DNA of 11,966 nucleotides from Planctomycetota bacterium (GTDB lineage Bacteria > Planctomycetota > PUPC01 > DSUN01). Positions 7,447 to 11,966 of this stretch are shown here, one piece after another (the stretch's first letter is position 1; every line of letters begins with the position of its first letter). A model generated the notes under the pieces. That model saw only the letters and a program-made list of their open reading frames with translations. It did no database searches and was not told where the DNA came from. Location: the NCBI GenBank assembly GCA_016872875.1, contig VGYW01000255.1, positions 1 through 11,966 on the forward strand, read 5' to 3'. A program made the translations under genes and the position numbers.

Positions 7447-7686
7447 TCAGGCACAAGGACTTATGGCATGGGCCACTGAGGCGGGCCGGGCGATGAGGCC
7501 GAGGGTGGCGCGGGTGGCTCGCAGGTAGCCGTCGGGGGCGAGGAGGAGCTGGGCGCCGCGGACCCCGGCCGAGATGGCGATGCGGTCGTGGAGGATGATC
7601 TCCTCGGCGGCGAAGACGGGGTAGTAGTCGCGCGTCTCCTAGGCGATGCCCAGGGCGTCGAGGATTCGGGCGGCGTTGGTCTTCAT
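7447..7686 (-). pseudogene. ybaK: Cys-tRNA(Pro) deacylase (YbaK/EbsC family) remnant with internal deletion and TAG stop
   Basis: The minus frame reads MKTNAARILDALGIA, then TAG (7639-7641), then ETRDYYPVFAAEEIILHDRI, AISAGVRGAQLLLAPDGYLR and ATRATLGLIAR, and ends at TGA 7447. The first 15 residues are a typical YbaK N-terminus; the last 50 or so match the family's C-terminus (E. coli YbaK carries IYVSGGKRGLDIELA there). Intact members have about 155-160 residues and hydrolyse mischarged Cys-tRNA(Pro). About 80-90 residues are missing, including the catalytic Lys region and the GYxxGG segment. The junction falls at Asp-Tyr codons (GACTACTAC), which suggests deletion between short direct repeats, because DY occurs near both ends in the family. 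The TAG replaces what is probably a Tyr codon. The ATG overlaps the UroD stop as ATGA. It cannot make an active enzyme. Confidence 0.85.
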
Positions 7687-8867
7687 TGCTCTTCTCGTGC
7701 TCGTCGTCGTCCTCGTCGTCGTCGGGTGTCGCGGGGCAGAGACGCCCCGCCCACAAGATTCGACGACGACGATTTCGGGTACTCGCCCAGTGCGCGATAG
7801 GCGTCGAAGAGGGCCTCGATGTTGGCCAGCGGCGTGTCGGGCTGGATGTTGTGGGCGGTGCAGAAGATGTATCCGCCGCCGGGGGCGAGGGTGCGGACGC
7901 GCTCGCGGACCTCGGCCCGCACGTCGTCGGGCGTGCCGAAGGGGAGGGTGCGCTGGATGGAGATGCCGCCGTGGAACGTGAGTTGCTGACCGAAGCGGGC
8001 CTTGAGGCGCGCGTGGTCCATGCCGCAAGCGTCGGGCTGGAGGGGATTGAGGAGGTCGAGTCCGCTCTCGATGAGGTCGGGGATGAGGGGCTCGACGGAG
8101 CCGCAGGTGTGGTGTGCGACCTTGAGGCCGAAGCCCTTGGCCAGGGCGACGAACGCCTGGAACCCAGGCCGCAGGAACCTCCGCCACATCTCGGGCGAGA
8201 CGAGTGGCCCGGTTTGGGAGCCGAAGTCGTCGCCCATCATGAAGATGTCAATCCCGCCATCCGCCGCCTCGAACGTGCGGCGGGCGTATTCCAGGTAGAA
8301 GGCGGCGGTCCGCGCAAAGAGCGCCTGGGCGAGCTCGGGCTGAAGCGCAAGGTCGAGGAGAATCTGCTCGACGCCGCGAAGATACATGGCGGGCTTGAGC
8401 TGCGCGCAGCGGTTCAGCCTGTCGCCCATGAAGACGACCACCTTCCCCGTCTGCCGCGCCGCGGCGGCCTGGCCCCGCACGCACCCATAGTCGAACCAGT
8501 CGGGGCTGGGCCACTTGGGATAGGCATTGATCTCATCCACCGAGGCCGCCCGCGCAAGCGGGAACTCGACGACCTCCTGGTAGGCTGTGGCCTGCTCTCC
8601 CGCGCCGATGCGGACGCGCACCCGCGGCACGCCCCAGTGGTCCTCCACGCTGGCGTCAGGGTGGACGACGGGCTTGGGGCCGACGTAGGCCGGCCCCTCG
8701 ATGTAACGGAAATCAACTCCCAAGCGCTGGAGGAGCTGTTCGACCGTCGAGAGGTGGAAGCGGCGGAGGAGCCGCGCCGTGACTTCCGGCGTGGCCCAGT
8801 AGTCTATCGGAACCCTGTCGGGCTCCTTGTGGGCGAGGGCGAGGGCGATTCGTTGCCGTGAGGTCAT
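7683..8867 (-). CDS. Uroporphyrinogen decarboxylase (URO-D/MtaA/CmuA)-family methyltransferase-like protein
   Basis: The protein is 394 aa from ATG 8867. Family signatures include MTSRQRIALALAHKEPDRVPID (1-22), the segment MGDDFGSQTGPLVSPEMWRRF (about 211-231), HHTCGS (252-257) and GGGYIFCTAHNIQPDTPLANI (330-350). In MtaA/CmuA relatives a His-x-Cys pair and a later Cys bind zinc and activate a thiol for methyl transfer from a corrinoid; here His253, Cys255 and perhaps Cys281 or Cys336 are candidates. Haem synthesis (HemE) is unlikely because the context and the HxC motif fit the methyltransferase branch, but no corrinoid protein is visible nearby. The natural end is probably around residue 365 (YRALGEYPK). 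The last 29 residues (Ser-run, then GGASLPR, then Arg-rich) are encoded by repeat copy B, which also supplies the path to the stop. That stop overlaps the ybaK ATG. There is no Shine-Dalgarno sequence; see the adjacent promoter. Confidence 0.9.
   Translation of the reverse strand: MTSRQRIALALAHKEPDRVPIDYWATPEVTARLLRRFHLSTVEQLLQRLGVDFRYIEGPAYVGPKPVVHPDASVEDHWGVPRVRVRIGAGEQATAYQEVVEFPLARAASVDEINAYPKWPSPDWFDYGCVRGQAAAARQTGKVVVFMGDRLNRCAQLKPAMYLRGVEQILLDLALQPELAQALFARTAAFYLEYARRTFEAADGGIDIFMMGDDFGSQTGPLVSPEMWRRFLRPGFQAFVALAKGFGLKVAHHTCGSVEPLIPDLIESGLDLLNPLQPDACGMDHARLKARFGQQLTFHGGISIQRTLPFGTPDDVRAEVRERVRTLAPGGGYIFCTAHNIQPDTPLANIEALFDAYRALGEYPKSSSSNLVGGASLPRDTRRRRGRRRAREEQ
7690..7772. repeat. Compound triplet/hairpin element (copy B)
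   Basis: Two GTC/GAC triplet arms (7713-7724 and 7761-7772, 12 bp inverted) enclose the 20-bp GC hairpin (7731-7750) that also occurs twice in the LamG gene. The outer 25 bp (7690-7714) are identical to 981-1005 of copy A in reverse complement. Read on the minus strand the element forms the end of the UroD-like gene and stops only a few bases before the ybaK ATG. It therefore joins two repeat families into one cruciform-capable unit. Confidence 0.85.
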
Positions 8868-8876
8868 AGGGCCAGG

Positions 8877-8905
8877 AGTATACCCGCCTCGCGGCGGCCC
8901 CGCAA
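8877..8905 (-). promoter_or_regulatory. Promoter of the UroD-like gene, predicted leaderless
   Basis: On the minus strand, TTGCGG (8900-8905) and TATACT (8877-8882) are separated by exactly 17 bp. The -10 box ends 9 nt before the ATG at 8867, so transcription would begin at or within a few bases of the start codon. This agrees with the absence of a Shine-Dalgarno sequence before this gene, while the LamG, transglutaminase, ATPase and FG-GAP genes here have clear ones. Confidence 0.6.
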
Positions 8906-8927
8906 GGCTGGCGGCGGCGCTTTGCTC

Positions 8928-8956
8928 TTGACAAGACGGCCTTGCCGCGCGAGAAT
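8928..8956 (+). promoter_or_regulatory. Promoter of the FG-GAP protein gene
   Basis: A perfect -35 TTGACA lies at 8928-8933 and GAGAAT (4 of 6 matches to TATAAT) at 8951-8956, with 17-bp spacing. Transcription near 8963 would give a leader of about 53 nt before the GTG at 9016. It is back to back with the UroD-gene promoter; the two -35 boxes are only 22 bp apart, so a shared regulator could act on both genes. Confidence 0.55.
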
Positions 8957-9015
8957 GGCGCGCGCGAGGGAATGCTGCGTCGGGTCAGAGGCCGGGAGGG
9001 AAAGGAGGCGAGGCC

Positions 9016-10038
9016 GTGAAAGCCCGTTTCGTTGGCTCTGGGGTGGCGGGGCTGCTGTGCCTGCTGTGCGCGGCGGCGCTGGCGGGCGCCCTTCAGGAGG
9101 GGGTGCGGCTGGAGGCAGACGGCAAGGCCATTGACGTGGAGGTGGGACACCTTGTGCCCTGCGCGCTGGACTGGAACGGGGATGGGAAGAAGGACCTGGT
9201 GGTGGGGCAGTTTGCGGGCGGCAAGATTCGCCTGTACCTGAACCAGGGGACCGATGCGGCGCCGGCGTTCAAGGACTCCTCGTTTCTCCAGGCGGGCAGC
9301 AAGGAGATCAGCCTCCCCTGTGGGTGATGCATCGGCGCGTATCCACAAGGCGTGGATTGGAACAACGACGGCAAGCTGGACCTGATCGCGGGAGACACGC
9401 AGGGGAACGTGTGGCTGTTCCTGAACACCGGGACGCGGGAGAAAGCCGTCCTGGCCGAGGGGGTGCGGGCCGAGGCGGACGGCAAGGCCATCAGCGCCTC
9501 GCGGACGACCTACAAGATGGTGAACGGCAAGGTCGTGGCCGACAAGGCCACCGAGGGGAGCAGCCCACTGGCCGAGGTCTACTCGAAGATTCACATGGCC
9601 GACTGGGACGGCGACGGGCTGAAGGACCTCCTGGTCGGGCACAGCTCGACCATCGTGTTCTACAAGAACGCGGGGACGGCTTCGGCCCCGAAGCTCCTGG
9701 CGCCGACGAAGCTGGAGTGCCCGGGCGGCAGCTTCCCCATGCGGCCCTCGCCCTACATGGTGGACTGGGACGGCGATGGGAAGAAGGACCTGCTCGTGGG
9801 CTGCGAGCAGCCGATGGTGCAGTTCTACCGCAACGTGGGCACGGCCCAGAGCCCGAAGCTCGCCGAGGGCAAGCCCCTGGACCTGAAGGGCGACGGATTC
9901 GAGAAGGGCTTCCGCTGCCGAGTCGAGGTCACCGACTGGAACGGCGACGGCAAGCTCGACCTCCTGCTCGGCAACACGTGCCCGAGCACCGGGGGCCGCG
10001 GCCTCGGCGGAAACGTCTGGCTCTTCCTCGGCAAGTGA
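9016..10038 (+). CDS. Exported FG-GAP/VCBS-repeat protein with one in-frame TGA at codon 104
   Basis: Start is GTG 9016, preceded by AAAGGAGG (9001-9008) at 7-nt spacing. Residues 1-26 are a signal peptide (MKARFVGSGVAGLLCLLCAAALAGA). Five FG-GAP-like blade motifs follow: DWNGDGKKDLVVG (52-64), DWNNDGKLDLIAG (114-126), DWDGDGLKDLLVG, DWDGDGKKDLLVG and a final DWNGDGKLDLLLG before the C-terminal WLFLGK. The DxDxDG loops bind calcium in this family, and the blades build a beta-propeller used for surface adhesion or polymer interaction. The frame is uninterrupted over 341 codons except TGA at 9325-9327, in the context Pro-Cys-Gly-TGA-Cys-Ile-Gly. Reading continues in phase with matching codon use and no other stop until 10038. 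Options are a recent nonsense change (from GGA, CGA or TGG), a sequence error, or selenocysteine. Stopping at TGA would leave only one blade. Confidence 0.82.
9341..9357 (+). promoter_or_regulatory. Small hairpin downstream of the in-frame TGA (SECIS-like candidate)
   Basis: ATCCAC (9341-9346) pairs perfectly with GTGGAT (9352-9357) around the loop AAGGC. The stem begins 13 nt after the TGA and the apical loop 19 nt after it, within the general distance range of bacterial SECIS elements. The loop has GG, but not in its first two positions as bacterial models prefer, and there is no bulged U. Evidence is weak; it may simply be coding sequence. Confidence 0.2.
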
Positions 10039-10039
10039 T

Positions 10040-10067
10040 GCGGGGCGGCCCTCCCATGCCGCCCCGC
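10040..10067. terminator. Stem-loop between convergent genes
   Basis: A perfect 10-bp GC stem (10040-10049 with 10058-10067) encloses an 8-nt loop and begins 2 nt after the FG-GAP stop codon. The convergent small gene ends at 10109, so the hairpin could limit read-through from both sides. It lacks a T-run in either direction, so the terminator call rests on position and stability only. Confidence 0.6.
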
Positions 10068-10108
10068 CACGCCGGGCCGAAGGGCAACGCCAATCCCAGG
10101 AAAGGCGG

Positions 10109-10267
10109 TCAGGCGTCGGCGGTGCGAAAGAAGCGGACGAGGGCGAAGACGGCGCCTGGAAGGCCCAGGAACGCGGGGACCAGGGACTTCTGGTAGAGCG
10201 CGGCGAAGAAGCAGCCGGCGGCGAAGAGGAGCGCCAGGCTTCCCAAACCCCCCAATCGGCTGAACAT
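10109..10267 (-). CDS. Small two-helix membrane protein, unknown function
   Basis: The minus frame encodes 52 aa from ATG 10267 to TGA 10109. Two hydrophobic segments are visible: about residues 8-24 (LGSLALLFAAGCFFAAL) and about 30-44 (VPAFLGLPGAVFALV), separated by a short YQKS turn. The C-terminus FFRTADA is polar and begins after an Arg, so both ends probably face the cytoplasm. AGGG about 8 nt before the ATG is a modest ribosome site. Codon use resembles the neighbours, with mostly G or C in third positions. It is convergent with the FG-GAP gene and alone on its strand. I do not recognise a family. Confidence 0.6.
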   Translation of the reverse strand: MFSRLGGLGSLALLFAAGCFFAALYQKSLVPAFLGLPGAVFALVRFFRTADA

Positions 10268-10576
10268 GGAGGCACCCTTTCTTGCGTGGCAGGCGCCGCG
10301 GCCCGCGAGGATCGGACATTGACTCCAGGCAACACGGACACGCAGCAGGGGCTCCTATTGGGGGAGGGAACCACGATGTCGCCGGGGGGGCGTGTCCCGG
10401 CAGCTTTCAGCTTCTGCACTATCATCTTACACCCTGGCGGCACGGAGGTCAACGGGAATCCGCGGGAGGGGTGCGTGTAATCTCCTACGCTTTGTAGGCC
10501 CAGTCCGAACGGCCTTTGCAGATCCACATCGCCAAGAGACAGGCCCAGCTCCCGTAGGGTGCGAAGGAATACAGCC

Positions 10577-10600
10577 CGTCCTGAGCAAAGCCGAAGGACG
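10577..10600. repeat. REP-like hairpin of the GTCCTGAGC...GAAGGAC type
   Basis: CGTCCT (10577-10582) pairs with AGGACG (10595-10600) around GAGCAAAGCCGA. The motif CCTGAGC(A/G)AAG(C/T)CGAAGG is, from memory, a widespread dispersed repeat in environmental bacterial genomes; its function is not established. Read in reverse it yields the spurious peptide SFGFAQDG. Confidence 0.65.
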
Positions 10601-10752
10601 AGGCCTTGCGAGCCGGGGGATAGGCGAGCGCCCCGCTTCGGGGGCCGGGCCTCTTGCTGGTCTCGCGCGGGGAATGGTGGACGGGGCCTGAGACCGCTTC
10701 GCCCGCTCTGCCGCGGGGCTTGCTGGGCAAGGGGGTGCGTGCGTGTAGGGAT

Positions 10753-10858
10753 GGCGGACCCTGCGGCGAGGCGAAGTTGGGTGAGCCCTGCTATTTGCAG
10801 ACGTGTACACGTCTGCAAATAGCACGGCGGACCTTGCGGCGAGGTGAAGTTGGCTGAG
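10753..10858. repeat. 36-bp perfect palindrome between two 33-bp direct repeats
   Basis: The direct repeats at 10753-10785 and 10826-10858 match at 30 of 33 positions with period 73. Between them, 10789-10824 is a perfect palindrome with half-site TGCTATTTGCAGACGTGT, centred at 10806/10807 with no spacer. The palindrome is clearly AT-richer than its surroundings. It could be a protein-binding site, a recombination site or a small inserted element; no gene adjoins it. Confidence 0.9.
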
Positions 10859-11264
10859 ACTCTTGGCCGCTCCGCTTCCTGCTGCCGCCTCCATCGCGCG
10901 CTTGTGGCTTGCGAGAAGGGCAACGTGCTCCACGCCGTCAACCCGTCCACCGCCGCCAGAGAAGACGTGTGCGGTCGAAGGGGCTCGCGGGAATGACCCC
11001 TGGGAAGTGCCCACGGGGGTTTGGGGGGGCGGTCTTCCGCCCCTCCAACAGGCTCGCCTGCGAGGGACCACTTCACCACGCTGCCCGCCCCTGCCGCCGC
11101 CCGTGTCCCGGAGCCGGCTTCCGTCAGTCAGGGGTGGTGCGGCCGGAGCGGCCAAACTGGGCAGTGACGGTGCGGCGGGGGAGACGTCTTATGTGCCGCG
11201 TCAAGTTCTTTAGGAGCGTCCCAAGTCCTTGAGGTTCGGGTCGAAAGTGCGGGGGCCAGCCATG

Positions 11265-11409
11265 CGGGGGCTTTGCCCCCGAACCCCCAGGATTTTCCGC
11301 TTTCGGGCCGCCGGCAGCCCTATAGCATGGTGGCCGCGCTGGCTTCCCAGAGGGCTGCCGGCGGCCCAATGCGGTAAATCCCAGGGGGTCTGGGGGACTG
11401 GTCCCCCAG
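11265..11409. repeat. Three consecutive palindromes
   Basis: Hairpin 1 is CGGGGGC-TTT-GCCCCCG (11265-11281). Hairpin 2 has perfect 17-bp arms, 11305-11321 (GGGCCGCCGGCAGCCCT) with 11351-11367, and a 29-nt loop. Hairpin 3 is CTGGGGGA-CTGG-TCCCCCAG (11390-11409). They lie directly at the 3' side of a degraded minus-strand reading frame and may have replaced its original end. Confidence 0.8.
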
Positions 11410-11786
11410 AGCTTCTTCTCAGGGGCCTCCCTGAGCACACGACCGTTGGGGAAGACCACGGCGAAGTCCCAGGCACTCGGCGAGGCCCAGTCGTCAAACC
11501 ACGCCAGTGCCTCCGGGTGGGAGTGTTTGAGGACTGCCTGGAGCTTGAGGATCAGCCGGGTCTGTTCCTCGGTGAGGTCGCACTCGTTCTTACACTCGAG
11601 GGCCAGCTCGCCTTATACGAAGGTGCTCGAGGCACGGCGTCTAATGGCGACTTGGCTGTGCGGCATCGGCGGCGGGGCGAAGTCTGCCCAGGGGTCTCGA
11701 AGACCTGGGGGGAATGTCTCTCCCGCCGCCGAGCCTGGGTCAACTGCTTCGGCCTCCTTGAACGCGTCATAGCAACCGGCTCCCAA
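11410..11786 (-). pseudogene. Degraded coding region of unknown family with in-frame TAA
   Basis: On the minus strand one phase gives protein-like sequence with codon use like the neighbours. It starts at a possible TTG (11786), with AGAGGAG 9 nt upstream, and reads GAGCYDAFKEAEAVDPGSAA and GETFPPGLRDPWADF on to SSTFV, then TAA at 11613-11615. The same phase continues GELALECKNECDLTEEQTRL, ILKLQAVLKHSHPEALAWFD and DWASPSAWDFAVVFPNGRVL, ending near EKKLWG. After that the frame enters palindromes and becomes Pro/Arg-rich. The block after the TAA has no good start codon, so I read the whole as a broken gene or fragment. I recognise no domain. The 57-codon part before the TAA could conceivably be translated alone. 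Confidence 0.42.
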
Positions 11787-11787
11787 T

Positions 11788-11824
11788 GTGGGTAACTCCT
11801 CTGACCGCGAGCGAAGTTACCCAC
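11788..11824. repeat. Perfect 10-bp stem hairpin upstream of the degraded frame
   Basis: GTGGGTAACT (11788-11797) pairs with AGTTACCCAC (11815-11824) around a 17-nt loop. A related GTGGATAACTCC lies at about 11862-11873. On the minus strand the hairpin contains the only ribosome-site-like sequence before the degraded frame, so it may be an inserted repeat marking its broken 5' end. Confidence 0.65.
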
Positions 11825-11936
11825 CGGCAGGCGGGAGTCTCGCCAAGCCTCCCTCCCGCCCGTGGATAACTCCGGCATGAGTATAAGGGGGGAGGCGGGG
11901 GGGGAGGGGCAAGGGGCCGTGTGGCGCGAATGTGAG

Positions 11937-11965
11937 CGACTCTGGCAAACACTGGCCGACTCTGG
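11937..11965. repeat. Short direct repeat at the right edge
   Basis: CGACTCTGG occurs at 11937-11945 and 11957-11965 (period 20), with the similar ACACTGGC between them. This may be the beginning of a longer tandem array that continues outside the window; two units are too few to classify. Confidence 0.4.
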
Positions 11966-11966
11966 G

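Larger units (their letters stand above)
10268..11409. other. Gene-poor, palindrome-rich intergenic region
   Basis: No convincing gene is visible on either strand. Open frames here are GC-driven, mostly Arg/Pro/Gly-rich, and cross palindromes. The stretch contains a REP-like hairpin, a large palindrome between direct repeats, a 7-bp GC hairpin (GGGGCGG-TCTT-CCGCCCC, 11025-11042) and a block of three further palindromes, some listed separately. It looks like a place where dispersed repeats have accumulated between genes. Confidence 0.6.

Noticed and set aside
9052..10020. RTX toxin-like repeats
   Set aside because: The glycine/aspartate motifs are DWNGDGKKDL-type FG-GAP calcium loops, not GGxGxDxUx nonapeptides.
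8713..11079. A 788-codon open frame on the minus strand
   Set aside because: It runs antisense through the FG-GAP gene, through the 52-aa gene in another phase, and across promoters and palindromes. Composition is Arg/Pro/Ser-rich with no domain, as expected from high GC.
11124..11409. Extension of the degraded frame to a stop at 11124
   Set aside because: This part translates palindromic repeats into Pro/Arg/Gly-rich sequence unlike the preceding block, so the open frame is incidental.
7447..11786. Alternative genetic code explaining the in-frame stops
   Set aside because: The three interrupted frames contain different stops (TAG, TGA, TAA), the same codons end other genes, and the ybaK copy also has a large deletion. 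Separate decay events are simpler.

Overview
The window is GC-rich bacterial DNA, probably chromosomal and from an uncultivated Planctomycetota or other PVC-type bacterium. That placement is an inference from gene content: an exported LamG protein, an exported transglutaminase-like/FN3 protein, an FG-GAP (VCBS) repeat protein, a uroporphyrinogen-decarboxylase-like methyltransferase, and many dispersed GC-rich palindromes. No rRNA, tRNA, CRISPR array or intact transposase was seen.

Layout. (1) 1-828, minus: 5' part of a secreted LamG-domain gene that runs off the left edge. It carries two in-frame copies of a GC-rich hairpin repeat. (2) 829-1018: divergent intergenic region, largely filled by an inverted GTC/GAC triplet element. 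(3) 1019-3622, plus: exported transglutaminase-like protein with C-terminal fibronectin/Ig-like domains, followed by a 34-35 bp inverted repeat. (4) 3829-6928, plus: a clear promoter driving a two-gene operon, a P-loop ATPase overlapping by 17 nt a protein with a degenerate NTPase-like N-terminus and recently amplified TPR repeats. This is the best candidate for an undescribed system. (5) 6929-7446: gene-free and rich in hairpins. (6) 7447-8867, minus: UroD-like methyltransferase whose 3' end was remodelled by the compound repeat, followed by a ybaK-type Cys-tRNA(Pro) deacylase pseudogene with an internal deletion and a TAG. (7) 8868-9015: back-to-back promoters, one of which predicts a leaderless mRNA. 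(8) 9016-10038, plus: exported FG-GAP protein interrupted by one in-frame TGA that is followed by a small hairpin (nonsense mutation or selenocysteine candidate). (9) 10109-10267, minus: 52-aa membrane protein. (10) 10268-11966: gene-poor, with a 36-bp perfect palindrome between direct repeats, several other palindromes, and a degraded coding region on the minus strand.

How it fits together. The LamG, transglutaminase and FG-GAP products all look exported and fit a cell-surface or polymer-interaction lifestyle. The ATPase/TPR pair looks like a cytoplasmic NTP-dependent sensor or signalling module, possibly for conflict. The repeats repeatedly occur at gene ends, just before start codons and inside reading frames, and appear to have shaped gene boundaries here.
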